DNA from: Citrobacter youngae ATCC 29220
Lineage (GTDB): Bacteria > Pseudomonadota > Gammaproteobacteria > Enterobacterales > Enterobacteriaceae
NCBI RefSeq assembly: GCF_000155975.1
Contig: NZ_GG730302.1
Span: 150,599 to 214,598 of the forward strand
DNA length: 64,000 bases
Direction: 5' to 3'
Below, piece by piece: positions 8,884-19,948 of the stretch. The notes below the pieces were generated by a model. It worked only from the letters and a program-made list of their open reading frames with translations. It made no database searches and was not told the origin of the DNA. Each line of letters begins with the position of its first letter. The first letter of the stretch is position 1. The translations under genes were made by a program, and so were the position numbers.

Positions 8884-9381
8884 ATTTTCCGGGAAGTTTT
8901 CCGGCAATTCGCTCGCCGCACAGGCAATCACGTCGTCATTGTTCGCCCCACAGTCACGCACGAAGGTGATGGTCGCGAACTCGTCAATCACCTCGGTTGG
9001 ATATGCCGGACCCGCATCGCGATATGACATCATCAGCGGAATATGGTCATTCTGGAAGCAGATCGTTTTCTCCGGATTGTTGATCACCCAGCGTGGGAAA
9101 AAGATGGTGCCGTGAAAGAGTTTGTCGCCCAGATTGACGATCAGGCTGACGTCGGTTCCGGTCGGCTCGGTCCAGGAAATTTTATATACGCTCGCCCCTA
9201 CCCGCACAATGTACGCCCGCTGATCTTTCACCCAACGATTACCCACAATACCGCTGTGAATGCGGTAATCCAGCGTGGTGTCATTTTTCACGTAGATCTC
9301 GTAATTCCAGCCATTATCGTAGGTATAGACCAGATGTTTGCCGACAAATCCGCTCAAATCATGTTTATCAAAAGCGCTCAT
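8875..9381 (-). CDS. padC: Phenolic acid (hydroxycinnamate) decarboxylase
   Basis: A 168-residue cofactor-free decarboxylase that turns p-coumarate, ferulate or caffeate into 4-vinyl derivatives, detoxifying plant phenolic acids. The family pattern is clear: GKHLVYTYDNGWNYEIYVKN, DYRIHSGIVGNRWVKDQ, YKISWTEPTGTDVSL and HGTIFFPRW, which include the active-site Tyr, Arg and Glu region. It is divergent from a LysR-type regulator with a near-perfect inverted repeat between them, the usual control arrangement in Klebsiella and relatives. E. coli K-12 has nikABCDE at this place. Confidence 0.93.
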   Translation of the reverse strand: MSAFDKHDLSGFVGKHLVYTYDNGWNYEIYVKNDTTLDYRIHSGIVGNRWVKDQRAYIVRVGASVYKISWTEPTGTDVSLIVNLGDKLFHGTIFFPRWVINNPEKTICFQNDHIPLMMSYRDAGPAYPTEVIDEFATITFVRDCGANNDDVIACAASELPENFPENLR

Positions 9382-9423
9382 ATTCTTTCTCCTCTTAACT
9401 TGATGCGAGGATCTTAACGCTTC

Positions 9424-9472
9424 AAAAATTGGATGAATAACGCTATTTTTACATCAAATTCATTCAATTTTT
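9424..9472. promoter_or_regulatory. Inverted repeat, probable LysR operator for padC
   Basis: AAAAATTGGATGAAT (9424-9438) and ATTCATTCAATTTTT (9458-9472) are inverted repeats matching at 14 of 15 positions, with a 19-bp centre. They fill the 100-bp gap between divergent padC and its LysR-type regulator. The right arm ends 9 bp before the regulator start, so binding there would also repress the regulator gene. The operator role is inferred from geometry. Confidence 0.75.
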
Positions 9473-9481
9473 AGATAAGTT

Positions 9482-10342
9482 ATGCACAAGACAACCCTGG
9501 AGCAATGGGCGCTGCTGGAGAAAGTGGTGGAACTGGGCAGCTTTGCGAAAGCCGCGGAAGAGACCAACCGTAGCCAGTCATCGGTGAGCTACAATCTCGC
9601 GCTGTTGCAGGAGCGGCTCGGCGTGACGCTGCTGACGCCGGAAGGTCGCAGGGCGGTATTAACCCCAGCGGGCGAGCTGTTGCTGGCCCAGGTCAAACCG
9701 TTACTGAAGGCCTTTTTATGGGTGGAAACCCGGGCTGCTACGTTGCAAAACGGCGCGCGAACACGGCTGGATTTGCTGGTAGATAGCATCTTCCCCCGCA
9801 AACGCCTGTTCGCGATCCTCAAGCAGTTTCAACTGGCGTGGCCGCAAACGCAGGTGCGCCTGACCGAGGTACTGGAGAATGCAGACGACAGACTGGCGGC
9901 GCATGCCGATGCGGACGTGATGGTCCTGACCCGACGCCAGGATGTCACCGGACGCGGCGAATGGTTGATGAACATTGACTTTGTCGCCGTTGCCCATCGC
10001 GATCACCCGCTCTGCATGCTGGACGCGCCGCTGGATGAAGAGGCGTTACGCGCGTGGCCGCTGATTCGCATTGCCGATCGGGACAACTCGCAGCAACCGG
10101 TTCGCGATGCCTGGACCTTCTCTACCGTTGATGCCGCGATTGATGCGGTGATGTATCAGGTCGGTTACGGCTGGTTGCCTGAAGAACGAATTCAGACACA
10201 GCTGGCCCAGGGGCTTTTACGTCCTCTGCCATTAAGCCATGGCGCTCGCCGCGCCACGCCGCTGCATTTGATCGTCAAAGATACTCTCGCGCCGCTGGAT
10301 GAGCAGGTGAGCACGCTGCTGCGTTTATTGCGAGAGCATTAA
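9482..10342 (+). CDS. LysR-family regulator, divergent from padC
   Basis: A 286-residue LysR-type regulator: N-terminal winged helix-turn-helix (residues about 5-62, GSFAKAAEETNRSQSSVSYNLALLQERLG) and an effector-binding domain (about 90-286). Its position back to back with padC indicates a phenolic-acid-responsive activator. No strong Shine-Dalgarno precedes the ATG, and the inverted repeat overlaps the leader, which fits low, self-limited expression. Confidence 0.88.
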   Translation: MHKTTLEQWALLEKVVELGSFAKAAEETNRSQSSVSYNLALLQERLGVTLLTPEGRRAVLTPAGELLLAQVKPLLKAFLWVETRAATLQNGARTRLDLLVDSIFPRKRLFAILKQFQLAWPQTQVRLTEVLENADDRLAAHADADVMVLTRRQDVTGRGEWLMNIDFVAVAHRDHPLCMLDAPLDEEALRAWPLIRIADRDNSQQPVRDAWTFSTVDAAIDAVMYQVGYGWLPEERIQTQLAQGLLRPLPLSHGARRATPLHLIVKDTLAPLDEQVSTLLRLLREH

Positions 10343-10427
10343 CCTTTTCCCCGGATGCCGAACGTGTGTTACAAAATACGCTAATTTCCGCATTCTCTGT
10401 GCGTCAACGCGCCACATGAAAGGTTAA

Positions 10428-10835
<408 letters not shown>

Positions 10836-10849
10836 TTGCCTGTTTCGTT

Positions 10850-10924
10850 GCCGGATGGCGGCTGCGCCTTATCCGGCCTACGTCCGTTACCGTCTGTAGG
10901 CCGGGCAAGCGAAGCGCCCCCGGC
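10850..10924. repeat. REP pair between nikR and yhhJ
   Basis: Two inverted REP units, GCCGGATGGCGGCTGCGCC and GTAGGCCGGGCAAGCGAAGCG, occupy the gap between the convergent genes nikR and yhhJ. Confidence 0.8.
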
Positions 10925-10932
10925 AATGATGA

Positions 10933-12060
10933 TTACGCCATCGTGCCAATCGTCTTGCGAAAACGCATTAGCGCTATCAGGAAAAACGCGCTGCCGATCG
11001 CCAGCAGCGTCAGAAACTGCGGCCAGACGATGCTAAACCCAGCCCCGCGATAAAGTATCGCCTGCGCGAGGCTGACAAAGTGGGTGGTCGGCATGGTCAG
11101 CATGATATCCTGCACCGCCTGCGGCATGCTTTCACGCGGCGTGGAACCGCCGGAGAGCATCTGTAACGGCAGCAGTACCAGAATCATCAGTAGCCCCAGC
11201 TGCGGCATGGAGCGCGCCAGCGTGCCCATAAAAATCCCGATCGAGGTAGTGGCAAACAGGCTCAGCGCCACGCCCAGCATAAACAGCAGTATCGAGCCTT
11301 CAATCGGCACGCCGAGTACCCCTTTTACCATCAGCATCAGCGACAGACCGGAAACCACCAGCACCACCAGCCCCATCGACCAGATTTTGGCCATCATTAT
11401 CTCAAACGGCGTCACCGGCATCACCAGCAGGTGCTCAATGGTCCCGTGCTCGCGTTCGCGAATCAGCGCCGACCCGGTAAGCACAATCGCCAGCATGGTG
11501 ATGTTGTTGATGATCGCCATTACCGCGCCAAAGCGGGCGGGTTCCAGGTTGGGGTTGAAGCGCATGCGCATTTCCAGCGCCACCGGCGGCTCGTTATTAT
11601 CGCGGTATCGCGCCACAAAGCTGTTCACCTCGCCGCTGATGATATTCTGGATATAGCTGTTGCCGGTAAACGCCTGGCTCATCCGCGTGGCGTCGACGTT
11701 AACCTGAATATCCGGCTGCCTTCCAGCCAGCACATCACGCTGAAAATCAGGCGGGATATTCACGGCGAAGGTATAGCGACCGGCATCCAGCCCGGCATCC
11801 ATCTCATCAGCAGTAATCATCTCCGGCGGTAAAAACCACGGGCGATAAAAGCTGTTCACGATCCGGTTCGACAACTGCGACTGGTCCATGTCGGCAATGG
11901 CAATTGGCGCCAGATGCAGCGACCCTGGCAGCACGGTCGCGGAAGAGTAAACCGAAACGGTGAAGGCAAAGACGATCAGCGTCAGCATTGCTTTGTCGCC
12001 CAGCAGACTGCGCAACTCTTTGATGCCAAGGTTATAAATATTGCGTAATCGGCGCATCAC
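10933..12060 (-). CDS. yhhJ: YhhJ ABC-2 type permease
   Basis: A 375-residue ABC-2 permease: one N-terminal membrane helix, a large periplasmic domain (about 50-170), then five to six C-terminal helices. It is the last gene of yhiI-rbbA-yhhJ, and its ATG overlaps the rbbA stop (ATGA). With the HlyD-type adaptor YhiI and the ATPase RbbA this looks like a tripartite drug or toxin export system (YbhGFSR-like). No substrate has been established. Confidence 0.9.
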   Translation of the reverse strand: MMRRLRNIYNLGIKELRSLLGDKAMLTLIVFAFTVSVYSSATVLPGSLHLAPIAIADMDQSQLSNRIVNSFYRPWFLPPEMITADEMDAGLDAGRYTFAVNIPPDFQRDVLAGRQPDIQVNVDATRMSQAFTGNSYIQNIISGEVNSFVARYRDNNEPPVALEMRMRFNPNLEPARFGAVMAIINNITMLAIVLTGSALIREREHGTIEHLLVMPVTPFEIMMAKIWSMGLVVLVVSGLSLMLMVKGVLGVPIEGSILLFMLGVALSLFATTSIGIFMGTLARSMPQLGLLMILVLLPLQMLSGGSTPRESMPQAVQDIMLTMPTTHFVSLAQAILYRGAGFSIVWPQFLTLLAIGSAFFLIALMRFRKTIGTMA

Positions 12061-14804
12061 CCCTCCTGTTTTTTCAGCAGTAATACGCTCAAACCAATCA
12101 CCACCGGAATAGCGATTGCCAGCGGGATAAACAGCTGCCAGAGATCCGTCAGATCCAGCGCTTTAGAGAACGTCCCGCGCGCAATGGTCAGAAAATGGCT
12201 GGTCGGGTAAATTTCACCAATCCAGCGCCCCGGCCCTTCCAGCGAAGCCACCGGATCGATCATCCCGGAAAACTGCGTGGCCGGGATCAGCGTAATAATC
12301 GCCGTGCCGAAAATGGCGGCGATCTGGCTTTTCATAAAGGTGGAGATGAGCAAGCCCAGCCCGGTGGCAATGGTGACGTACAGCAGCGCGGCCAGCGTCA
12401 GCGTTAAAAAGCTGCCCTTATGCGGGACGCCGAACACAAACACCGACAGCGCGCACAGCAGCAGGAAGTTCAGCATGCCCAGCACGATGTACGGCAACTG
12501 TTTGCCGAGTAAAAATTCGCTGCGGGTGGTGGGCGTAACGTACAGGTTGATAATCGACCCCAGCTCTTTCTCACGCACCACGCTGAGGGCGCTGAGCATG
12601 GAGGGGATCATCATCAACAGCAGCGGGATCACCGCCGGAACTATCGCCGGCAGGCTCTTAACATCCGGGTTATAGCGATAGCGAGTTTCAATGGTCATCA
12701 GCCCGTTTTGCCCGTTGGTATTTGGCTGACGCGCCATCACATCCTGCAGCCAGGTCTGGTGCATCGCCTGCACATAGCCCCTGACCGTTTCAGCGCGGCT
12801 CGGCATGGCGCCATCAACCCAGACGCCAATCTTCACCGGCGTGCCGCGCGCAATATCGCGGCCAAAATTAGGTGGAATTTCTATCGCCACCGCAACTTCA
12901 CCCGAGCGCATCCGTCTGTCCAACTCGTCATAGCTGGTGAGCGGCGGCTGCTCGATAAAATAGCGCGAACCAGCCAAATTCAGCGTCCACGCCTGGCTGC
13001 TGACGGTCTGGTCACGATCGAGCACCGAAAAACGCAGGTTTTCCACATCCATGCTGATGCCATAGCCCATGATCAGCATCAGGATCACCGTGCCCATCAG
13101 CGCCAGCGTGGAGCGTACCGGGTCGCGTCGCAGTTCCAGCGCTTCACGACGGCTGTAGCTGAACAAACGCCGCAGGCTAAAGCCCTGCCGCGGCGGCTGA
13201 TGGTTTTCATGCCCCGCCGGGGCATTGGCTGGAGGTAACTGCGCTTCCGGCGCCGGGCCAGCGGCCTCCTGTAGCCAGGAGATAAACGCCTCTTCCAGAC
13301 TGGCGGCGCCGCGCCGTTTCACCAGCTCCTGCGGCGTACCGCTGGCGAGTACTTTTCCGGCGTGCATCAGCGACATCCGGTCGCAGCGTTCCGCTTCGTT
13401 CATAAAGTGGGTGGAGATAAAAATGGTCACTTTATCCTTACGCGACAGATCGACCATCAGTTGCCAGAACATGTCCCTCGCCACCGGGTCGACCCCGGAG
13501 GTCGGCTCATCAAGAATGAGCATTTCCGGGCGGTGGATCACCGCCACCGCCAGCGACAGCCGCTGCCGGATCCCCAACGGCAATGCGCCAGGCAATGCGT
13601 CTTCAACATCGGTCAGTGAAAAGCGCTCGCTCATCTCTTGTACGCGCCCAGGGATTTCAGCCTCGGGGATATGGAACAGCCGCGCGTGTAATTCGAGGTT
13701 TTGCCGGACGGTCAGCTCGCTGTAGAGTGAAAACGCCTGCGACATGTAGCCTACCCGACGGCGGGTATCGATATTCTTCGGGTCAACCGCTTGCCCAAAC
13801 AACCACGCCTCGCCCTCGCTTGCGGGCAGCAGTCCGGTGAGCATTTTCATGGTGGTGGATTTACCGCAGCCGTTGGAGCCGAGAAAACCGAAGATTTCCC
13901 CACGCGGTATGCGGAAGTTAACGTGATCAACGGCGACGAATTTGCCAAAGCGCATGGTCAAGTCTTTCGCCTCAATGGCAATCTCTTCCTGTTCAGCGTG
14001 ATACGGCGGGATCACCACCGGTTTGTGCGCCTGACGCTGGGCCTCGGGTAACAGCGCGATAAACGCCTGCTCCAGCGTGTCGCTGGCGGTTTTTTCGCGT
14101 AGCTGCTGGGCGCTCCCGGTGGCTAACACCTCCCCGGCGTTCATCGCCACCAGCCAGTCGAAGCGCTCGGCTTCTTCCATATAGGCGGTCGCAACCAGCA
14201 CGCTCATGTTGGTTTGCCGCTGGCGAATGCTGTCGATCAGATCCCAGAACTGAGCGCGGGACAGGGGGTCAACCCCGGTGGTGGGTTCGTCGAGAATTAA
14301 CAGTTCCGGGTCGTGAATTAGCGCGCAGCACAGCCCCAGCTTTTGCTTCATCCCACCCGAGAGTTTCCCGGCGGGACGATCGCGAAACGGCGCCAGCCCG
14401 GTGCTGTTCAGCAGCTCGGTAATCCGCGCTTCGCGTTCTGCTTTATCATGACCAAACAGCCGGGCAAAGAAATCGACGTTCTCATACACCGACAGCGTGT
14501 GATACAGGTTTTTCCCCAGCCCCTGCGGCATCCAGGCAATGCGCGGGCAGACATCCCGGCGGTGCTGCGGGTCGCGCATATCGCCGCCCAGCACCATCAC
14601 GTTGCCGTGTTCAATAACCCGTGCGCCGGAGATGAGCGACAGCAGGCTCGATTTCCCGACGCCGTCCGGGCCAATCAGCCCCACCATACAGCGGGCGGGG
14701 ATATCCAGCGTGATATTGTTCAGCGCGACCGTTTTCCCGTAATGCTGACTCACGCCGTCAAGGTGCGCCACGGGAGGAACGGGAACCAGCGCCAGATGCG
14801 TCAT
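12057..14804 (-). CDS. rbbA: RbbA, double-ATPase ABC transporter with permease domain
   Basis: A 915-residue fusion. ABC domain 1 has Walker [10 protein letters not shown] and signature LSGGM. ABC domain 2 has Walker [10 protein letters not shown] and an altered signature ([11 protein letters not shown] in place of LSGGQ), so the second ATP site may be asymmetric. An ABC-2 permease domain (about residues 550-915) has a periplasmic loop and six helices. E. coli RbbA was described as a ribosome-associated ATPase that stimulates release of EF-Tu and tRNA; the permease half and its operon partners point to export instead or as well. Start and stop overlap both neighbours by 4 bp. Confidence 0.93.
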   Translation of the reverse strand: MTHLALVPVPPVAHLDGVSQHYGKTVALNNITLDIPARCMVGLIGPDGVGKSSLLSLISGARVIEHGNVMVLGGDMRDPQHRRDVCPRIAWMPQGLGKNLYHTLSVYENVDFFARLFGHDKAEREARITELLNSTGLAPFRDRPAGKLSGGMKQKLGLCCALIHDPELLILDEPTTGVDPLSRAQFWDLIDSIRQRQTNMSVLVATAYMEEAERFDWLVAMNAGEVLATGSAQQLREKTASDTLEQAFIALLPEAQRQAHKPVVIPPYHAEQEEIAIEAKDLTMRFGKFVAVDHVNFRIPRGEIFGFLGSNGCGKSTTMKMLTGLLPASEGEAWLFGQAVDPKNIDTRRRVGYMSQAFSLYSELTVRQNLELHARLFHIPEAEIPGRVQEMSERFSLTDVEDALPGALPLGIRQRLSLAVAVIHRPEMLILDEPTSGVDPVARDMFWQLMVDLSRKDKVTIFISTHFMNEAERCDRMSLMHAGKVLASGTPQELVKRRGAASLEEAFISWLQEAAGPAPEAQLPPANAPAGHENHQPPRQGFSLRRLFSYSRREALELRRDPVRSTLALMGTVILMLIMGYGISMDVENLRFSVLDRDQTVSSQAWTLNLAGSRYFIEQPPLTSYDELDRRMRSGEVAVAIEIPPNFGRDIARGTPVKIGVWVDGAMPSRAETVRGYVQAMHQTWLQDVMARQPNTNGQNGLMTIETRYRYNPDVKSLPAIVPAVIPLLLMMIPSMLSALSVVREKELGSIINLYVTPTTRSEFLLGKQLPYIVLGMLNFLLLCALSVFVFGVPHKGSFLTLTLAALLYVTIATGLGLLISTFMKSQIAAIFGTAIITLIPATQFSGMIDPVASLEGPGRWIGEIYPTSHFLTIARGTFSKALDLTDLWQLFIPLAIAIPVVIGLSVLLLKKQEG

Positions 14805-15868
14805 TGCGGCAACCTCACCGTCAGGTCGGCAGGCCAGGCGCGGTTTTCATCGACACGCACCCACGCCATACCCGGCAGACCGGTTTTCACGTATTCGAGA
14901 TGCTGCTGCAACAGCTCCGGCGGGATACGCGCTTTGACGCGGAACATCAGCTTCAGCCGTTCATCGCTGGTTTCCACCGTTTTCGGCGTGAACTGCGCGA
15001 CGCTGGCCACAAAGCTGATGGTCGCCGGAATACGCAGATCCGGCGCGGCATCCAGCACCAGACGCGCTTCGCCGCCAATCTTCAGTAAGCCAGCCTGTTC
15101 GGTAGGTAAGAAGAACGTCATGTAGACGTCGCTGAGATCGACCATATTCAGCACGCGCCCACCCGCGGAAAGCACTTCGCCCGGTTCGGCTACGCGGTAC
15201 TGTACGCGACCATCACGCGGGGCTTTCAGTTCGCTGTCATCAATATCGGCCGCAATGCGCCGTTCGGTGGCCTGCGCGGCCTCGACGCGGGTTTGCGCCT
15301 GAATAATGCTGGTGCGGGCGGCTTCAATCGCCGCTTTTGCCGCAGAGACCTGCGCCTTTGCCGATTCCAGCGCGGCGCGTGCGCTTTCTGCGGCGGCCCG
15401 ATCGTCATCCAGCTGTTGCTCGGACACGGCCCCACGCTGGGATAGCGAACGGGAGCGAACGTGACGTTTAGAGACCGACTGCAGTTCCGCTTCGCGCTGC
15501 TTTACCACCGACTGCGCGGCGCGCGTTTCACTTTGCCGCTGTTCCAACAGCGCTCGCGCCGCCGCCACCGCGCTTTCAGCTTCTTTGATTTGCGCGATCG
15601 CCTCCAGCCGCTGCTCCTGCAGCACGCGGGTATCCATTTTTGCCAACACCTCGCCCTGGCGGACAAACTGCCCCTCCGACACGAGGATCGTATCAATACG
15701 TCCGGCTATTTTGGTGGCAATATCCACTTCGGTGGCTTCAATTCTGCCGTTGCTGGCTGCGAACCCCTCCGGTATTCCCGCTGGGCGTAGCATCCACCAG
15801 GCTATCGCGGCCACCATAACCAGGATGCCCATCCCCCACCACATCAGATGACGCTTAAACTTATCCAT
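14801..15868 (-). CDS. yhiI: YhiI HlyD-family membrane fusion protein
   Basis: A 355-residue periplasmic adaptor: N-terminal signal anchor (about residues 7-27), a biotinyl-lipoyl half ([24 protein letters not shown]), a long Ala/Glu/Arg-rich coiled coil (about 80-210), the second lipoyl half ([24 protein letters not shown]), then a beta-barrel. It should link the RbbA/YhhJ inner-membrane transporter to an outer-membrane channel such as TolC. It is first in the operon, and its stop overlaps the rbbA start. Confidence 0.93.
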   Translation of the reverse strand: MDKFKRHLMWWGMGILVMVAAIAWWMLRPAGIPEGFAASNGRIEATEVDIATKIAGRIDTILVSEGQFVRQGEVLAKMDTRVLQEQRLEAIAQIKEAESAVAAARALLEQRQSETRAAQSVVKQREAELQSVSKRHVRSRSLSQRGAVSEQQLDDDRAAAESARAALESAKAQVSAAKAAIEAARTSIIQAQTRVEAAQATERRIAADIDDSELKAPRDGRVQYRVAEPGEVLSAGGRVLNMVDLSDVYMTFFLPTEQAGLLKIGGEARLVLDAAPDLRIPATISFVASVAQFTPKTVETSDERLKLMFRVKARIPPELLQQHLEYVKTGLPGMAWVRVDENRAWPADLTVRLPQ

Positions 15869-15915
15869 ATTCGACCCGCCGTAATCCCTGTTATCAAACG
15901 ATGCGTGTCACAAAG

Positions 15916-15939
15916 CCCGCTGAACGGCTATTCAGCGGG
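15916..15939 (-). other. Hairpin overlapping the small ORF stop, upstream of yhiI
   Basis: CCCGCTGAA (15916-15924) pairs with TTCAGCGGG (15931-15939) around a 6-base loop. The reverse-strand sequence after it is CTTTGTG, with no clear U run, so it is not a classical terminator; it could be a pause or attenuation structure in the yhiI leader. The rest of 15869-16279 is AT-rich with no further gene that I can support. Confidence 0.45.
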
Positions 15940-16068
15940 AGATTCCATCCGGGATGAGAAGGAATGAGAAACAATGACCAGAAAGCGGACAGGCGTTAAG
16001 GCAACGCGCGCCGCGAAGGAGGTGAATGACAAAAATGCTGTGAAATCGGGTAGTAATGTTGTCATCAT
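15928..16068 (-). CDS. Possible 46-residue leader ORF upstream of yhiI
   Basis: Reverse-strand ORF starting MMTTLLPDFTAFLSF and ending SRMESPAE, 46 codons. An AGGAA lies about 6 bases before the first ATG. It is on the same strand as yhiI and ends 59 bp before the yhiI start. A 9-bp stem hairpin covers its stop codon (15916-15939). It may be a translated leader controlling the export operon, or chance. I recognise no homologue. Confidence 0.35.
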   Translation of the reverse strand: MMTTLLPDFTAFLSFTSFAARVALTPVRFLVIVSHSFSSRMESPAE

Positions 16069-16279
16069 CAGCGTTCCTGGCCGGAAATGAAACACGCATA
16101 CTCATAACTGCTATCTATTGAATACTAACACCTGGATTCGATATGTCTATTCGAAATGTTGTTTAGCAAAGGTTTGTATAACAGACGCATCATCCTGAAA
16201 ACGAAGAAGCTAATATCATTTCCTATTTTTTAGGCACAAATGTAGGCATTTAATATTGTTAATATATTTTCATTAGATT

Positions 16280-16867
16280 TTATATATCATCATGTTTTTT
16301 ATTTGCGGCTTCGCCCGCAAGCTTTTTGATAAACAAAGCCAAATCAAGAGCGGTCCTTGCATACCTTTCCACATCTACTTCATTTAACTCAAAGTCGCCA
16401 GTATGAGTAATCTTATTCTTTAGCATCATCAGCCGCCGGTAATCTTCATATAGCGACCATGGATAATCATTCTCATAAATTATCCCGCGAAACATTTTAG
16501 ACAGTTGTACATTGTCAGGATCATAACCGTATGCCCGGATCAAATCAGCAGTACTTGTCTCAACCTCTTTCCATGCCTCAATAACACAGCACAGTGGAGC
16601 CGTCTGAGCGAATTGAAGAATTCTCTCCAGTTTTCTATTAGATTTTTTACGCAAATCAGAGGCGTTATCAACTAACATCGATTTTGCAATCGATGTATTT
16701 GTCTCAACCTTTGTGAGCTGTTCTTCAAAAAAGGCCTCCGCGTCCCCGTATTTTACTTTACTTAGCCGAGATAAAAGTTTCTTCAGCTCATGCCTAAAAA
16801 GAAGAACAAAAAAGATAACTGTTGTAGGCCAGGCGACAATAGCCAGAATCTTTATAAAATTGTCCAC
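16280..16867 (-). CDS. Unrecognised membrane-anchored protein, HEPN-like helical domain possible
   Basis: A 195-residue protein read from GTG at 16867, with AGGGGGA about 8 bases upstream. One N-terminal membrane helix (about 6-25), a charged coiled segment (about 26-75), then an all-helical domain. The end (LKNKITHTGDFELNEVDVERYARTALDLALFIKKL, given here in pieces: LKNKITH, then ELNEVDVERYARTA) recalls DUF4145/HEPN-like domains, which carry an R/K-N-x3-H type motif; this is a weak visual match. Codon use and low GC differ from the flanking yhiI and yhiN, and K-12 carries other variable genes at this junction, so horizontal transfer is likely. Function unknown. Confidence 0.7.
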   Translation of the reverse strand: MDNFIKILAIVAWPTTVIFFVLLFRHELKKLLSRLSKVKYGDAEAFFEEQLTKVETNTSIAKSMLVDNASDLRKKSNRKLERILQFAQTAPLCCVIEAWKEVETSTADLIRAYGYDPDNVQLSKMFRGIIYENDYPWSLYEDYRRLMMLKNKITHTGDFELNEVDVERYARTALDLALFIKKLAGEAANKKHDDI

Positions 16868-16961
16868 TGGGTCCCCCTAAAAAAATGCCATGCCCTATTT
16901 TTAAGATAAGGCATAAACAGTGTAAATAAGCCGTGATTCAAACCTACTATAATTAGTACAA

Positions 16962-18155
16962 TTACTGAACAACCAAATCCTGCGCGCACGCCCAGGCGCT
17001 CGACCACGCCCACTGGAAGTTGTATCCACCCAGCCAGCCGGTGACGTCCATCACTTCACCAATAAAATAGAGTCCCGGCACTTTGCGCGCTTCCATCGTG
17101 CGCGATGACAGCTCGTTGGTATCCACGCCGCCCAGCGTGACTTCAGCGGTACGATACCCTTCCGTACCGTTCGGCTGTACGCGCCACTCGGTCAGCGTCT
17201 CAACCAGGGTTTGCCGATCGCGCACGTTCAGTTGTTTCAGCGACACATCCGGGATTTGCCCTAACTGCTGTAAACATTCCACCAGCCGTTTTGGCAACTG
17301 CATAGCAAGCGTATTCTTTAAGCTCTGATTCGGGTGGGCGCTGCGTTGTTCATCAAGGAAGCTCGCAAGGTCAACATCCGGCAACAAATTAATGCTGACA
17401 AATTCCCCTGGCTGCCAAAAACTGGAAATCTGCAGCACGGCCGGACCAGAAAGCCCGCGGTGCGTAAAGAGCAGGCTTTCACGAAAGACCGTACCGTCCT
17501 CGGCGGTGATCACGGAGGAAACGGACACGCCGGAGAGCACCTGAAGCTGCTCCAGCAGAGGCTTGTGTAAGGTGAAAGGCACCAGACCTGCGCGCGTCGG
17601 CAACACGTTCAGACCGAATTGTTCGGCAATTTTATAACCAAACGGCGTTGCGCCCAGACCCGGCATGGAAAGACCACCGGAGGCGATAACCAGCTTTTTC
17701 GTGCCGACAGTCATCCCGTTCAGCGCCAGGATGAAATCGTCACCCTCCCGCTCAACGCTCAGGACTTCGCTACGTAACCGCATAGTTACGTTACCTTTTT
17801 CACACTCGTCCACCAGCATATCGACAATTTGCTGGGCGGAATCGTCGCAGAACAGCTGACCCAACGTTTTTTCGTGCCAGGCGATGCCGTGCTTGCCCAC
17901 CAGATCGATAAAATCCCACTGCGTGTAACGCGCCAGCGCCGATTTGCAAAAATGGGGGTTTTGACTCAAATATGCGGCAGGTTCGACATAAAGATTGGTA
18001 AAGTTACAGCGGCCCCCGCCAGACATGAGGATCTTGCGTCCCGGCTTTTTACCATTATCAATCAGCAGCACACGACTACCTGCTTGTCCTGCCTGCGCGG
18101 CACAAAACATACCCGCTGCGCCAGCGCCTATAATAACGGTATCAAACCTTTCCAC
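16962..18155 (-). CDS. yhiN: YhiN, BaiN/HI0933-family flavoprotein
   Basis: A 397-residue NAD(P)/FAD-dependent oxidoreductase of the HI0933-like/BaiN family. FAD-binding motif GAGAAGMFCAAQAG lies near the N-terminus, with GGGRCNFTN and the C-terminal GGYNFQWAWSSAWACA typical of the family. The substrate of YhiN is not known. I place the start at GTG 18155 (VERFDTVI), which has GAGAGGAT upstream and matches the K-12 N-terminus; an in-frame ATG 22 codons earlier has no such support. It is divergent from pitA. Confidence 0.92.
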   Translation of the reverse strand: MERFDTVIIGAGAAGMFCAAQAGQAGSRVLLIDNGKKPGRKILMSGGGRCNFTNLYVEPAAYLSQNPHFCKSALARYTQWDFIDLVGKHGIAWHEKTLGQLFCDDSAQQIVDMLVDECEKGNVTMRLRSEVLSVEREGDDFILALNGMTVGTKKLVIASGGLSMPGLGATPFGYKIAEQFGLNVLPTRAGLVPFTLHKPLLEQLQVLSGVSVSSVITAEDGTVFRESLLFTHRGLSGPAVLQISSFWQPGEFVSINLLPDVDLASFLDEQRSAHPNQSLKNTLAMQLPKRLVECLQQLGQIPDVSLKQLNVRDRQTLVETLTEWRVQPNGTEGYRTAEVTLGGVDTNELSSRTMEARKVPGLYFIGEVMDVTGWLGGYNFQWAWSSAWACAQDLVVQ

Positions 18156-18384
18156 GTTGCGATCCTCTCTAAAAAGCGGAGGTGAATTGTAAAGATTCCT
18201 CAGTGGTCGCACCAGCGCCAAACTACCGATAAAGGGTATTTATCTGAAATATATAGGATAATTCTTTAGTGGTGTAAAACAAAGCAGGAGACAAATCAAA
18301 AAAACTCTATATTTCACTTTGCCCGCGCCGCCAAAGTCACTGATAATGCGCCGCGTTCATGTCCTCAAAATGGCGTAACGTCCT

Positions 18385-19884
18385 ATGCTACATTTGTTTG
18401 CTGGCCTGGATTTACATACCGGGCTTTTACTATTGCTTGCTCTGGCTTTTGTGCTGTTCTACGAAGCAATTAACGGCTTCCACGACACAGCCAATGCTGT
18501 CGCAACCGTGATCTATACCCGTGCAATGCGTTCGCAATTGGCGGTGGTCATGGCTGCGTTGTTCAACTTCTTTGGTGTTTTGCTGGGTGGTCTCAGCGTG
18601 GCGTATGCCATCGTGCATATGCTGCCAACGGATCTGCTGCTGAATATGGGATCATCACATGGCCTCGCCATGGTGTTCTCCATGCTGCTGGCGGCAATTA
18701 TCTGGAACCTGGGTACCTGGTACTTTGGTTTGCCTGCATCCAGCTCCCACACGCTGATTGGCGCGATTATCGGTATTGGTTTAACCAATGCGTTGATGAA
18801 CGGCACCTCGGTGGTGGACGCACTTAACATCCCGAAAGTGATGGGTATTTTTGCCTCGCTAATCATCTCGCCGATTGTGGGTCTGGTGGTTGCTGGCGGT
18901 CTTATTTTCCTTCTGCGTCGCTACTGGAGCGGTACGAAAAAACGTGCCCGTATCCACCTGACACCGGCAGAACGTGAAAAGAAAGATGGCAAGAAAAAGC
19001 CGCCGTTCTGGACGCGTATCGCACTGATCCTCTCCGCTATCGGCGTGGCGTTTTCTCACGGCGCGAACGATGGCCAGAAAGGCATTGGTCTGGTGATGCT
19101 GGTGCTGATTGGCGTAGCGCCTGCAGGTTTCGTGGTGAATATGAATGCTTCCGGTTACGAAATTACCCGTACCCGCGATGCTATCAATAACGTCGAAGTC
19201 TTCTTCCAGCAGCGCCCTGACCTGCTCAAACAGGCGACTGGCGTTGACCAACTGATTCCGTCCCCGACGGAAACGGTCACAACGGCATCGACAGAGTTCC
19301 ATTGCCACCCGGCGAATACCATCAACGCGCTTGAACGCGCGAAAGGTATGCTGGCGAATCTGGAAAGTTTCGATAAGTTAAGCGTTGAACAGCGTGGTCA
19401 GCTGCGTCGTATTATGCTGTGTATCTCTGATACCACGGATAAAGTGGTGAAATTGCCCGGCGTAAACGGTGACGATCAGCGTCTGCTGAAGAAACTGAAA
19501 GCGGATATGTTGAGCACCATTGAGTACGCGCCTATCTGGATCATTATGGCCGTCGCACTGGCGCTGGGTATTGGTACGATGATTGGCTGGCGTCGCGTAG
19601 CCACCACTATCGGTGAGAAAATCGGTAAGAAAGGCATGACCTATGCCCAGGGGATGTCGGCGCAGATGACCGCCGCAGTCTCTATCGGTCTTGCCAGCTA
19701 CACCGGTATGCCCGTTTCCACCACTCACGTTCTCTCCTCTTCCGTGGCGGGAACGATGGTTGTTGATGGCGGCGGTTTGCAGCGTAAAACGGTGACCAGC
19801 ATTCTGATGGCCTGGGTCTTCACCCTGCCGGCGGCAATTATCCTTTCCGGGGTGCTGTACTGGCTCTCCCTGAAGCTTATCTAA
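18385..19884 (+). CDS. pitA: PitA low-affinity inorganic phosphate transporter
   Basis: A 499-residue Pit-family carrier that co-transports metal-phosphate complexes (such as zinc or magnesium phosphate) with protons. Both halves carry the family signature: [17 protein letters not shown] near residue 31 and [14 protein letters not shown] in the middle. About 10 membrane helices flank a large cytoplasmic loop (about 190-390). It is followed by a strong intrinsic terminator. Confidence 0.96.
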   Translation: MLHLFAGLDLHTGLLLLLALAFVLFYEAINGFHDTANAVATVIYTRAMRSQLAVVMAALFNFFGVLLGGLSVAYAIVHMLPTDLLLNMGSSHGLAMVFSMLLAAIIWNLGTWYFGLPASSSHTLIGAIIGIGLTNALMNGTSVVDALNIPKVMGIFASLIISPIVGLVVAGGLIFLLRRYWSGTKKRARIHLTPAEREKKDGKKKPPFWTRIALILSAIGVAFSHGANDGQKGIGLVMLVLIGVAPAGFVVNMNASGYEITRTRDAINNVEVFFQQRPDLLKQATGVDQLIPSPTETVTTASTEFHCHPANTINALERAKGMLANLESFDKLSVEQRGQLRRIMLCISDTTDKVVKLPGVNGDDQRLLKKLKADMLSTIEYAPIWIIMAVALALGIGTMIGWRRVATTIGEKIGKKGMTYAQGMSAQMTAAVSIGLASYTGMPVSTTHVLSSSVAGTMVVDGGGLQRKTVTSILMAWVFTLPAAIILSGVLYWLSLKLI

Positions 19885-19897
19885 GCGAATGCACGGT

Positions 19898-19932
19898 AAA
19901 AAAGCGGGTCAGGAAGCTGGCCCGCTTTTTTT
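19898..19932. terminator. Bidirectional terminator between pitA and uspB
   Basis: AAAAAAGCGGG (19898-19908) faces CCCGCTTTTTTT (19921-19932) around a short loop. The A run on one side and T run on the other let it stop both pitA (plus) and uspB (minus). Confidence 0.9.
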
Positions 19933-19948
19933 GTATCTGTCGTTGGAA

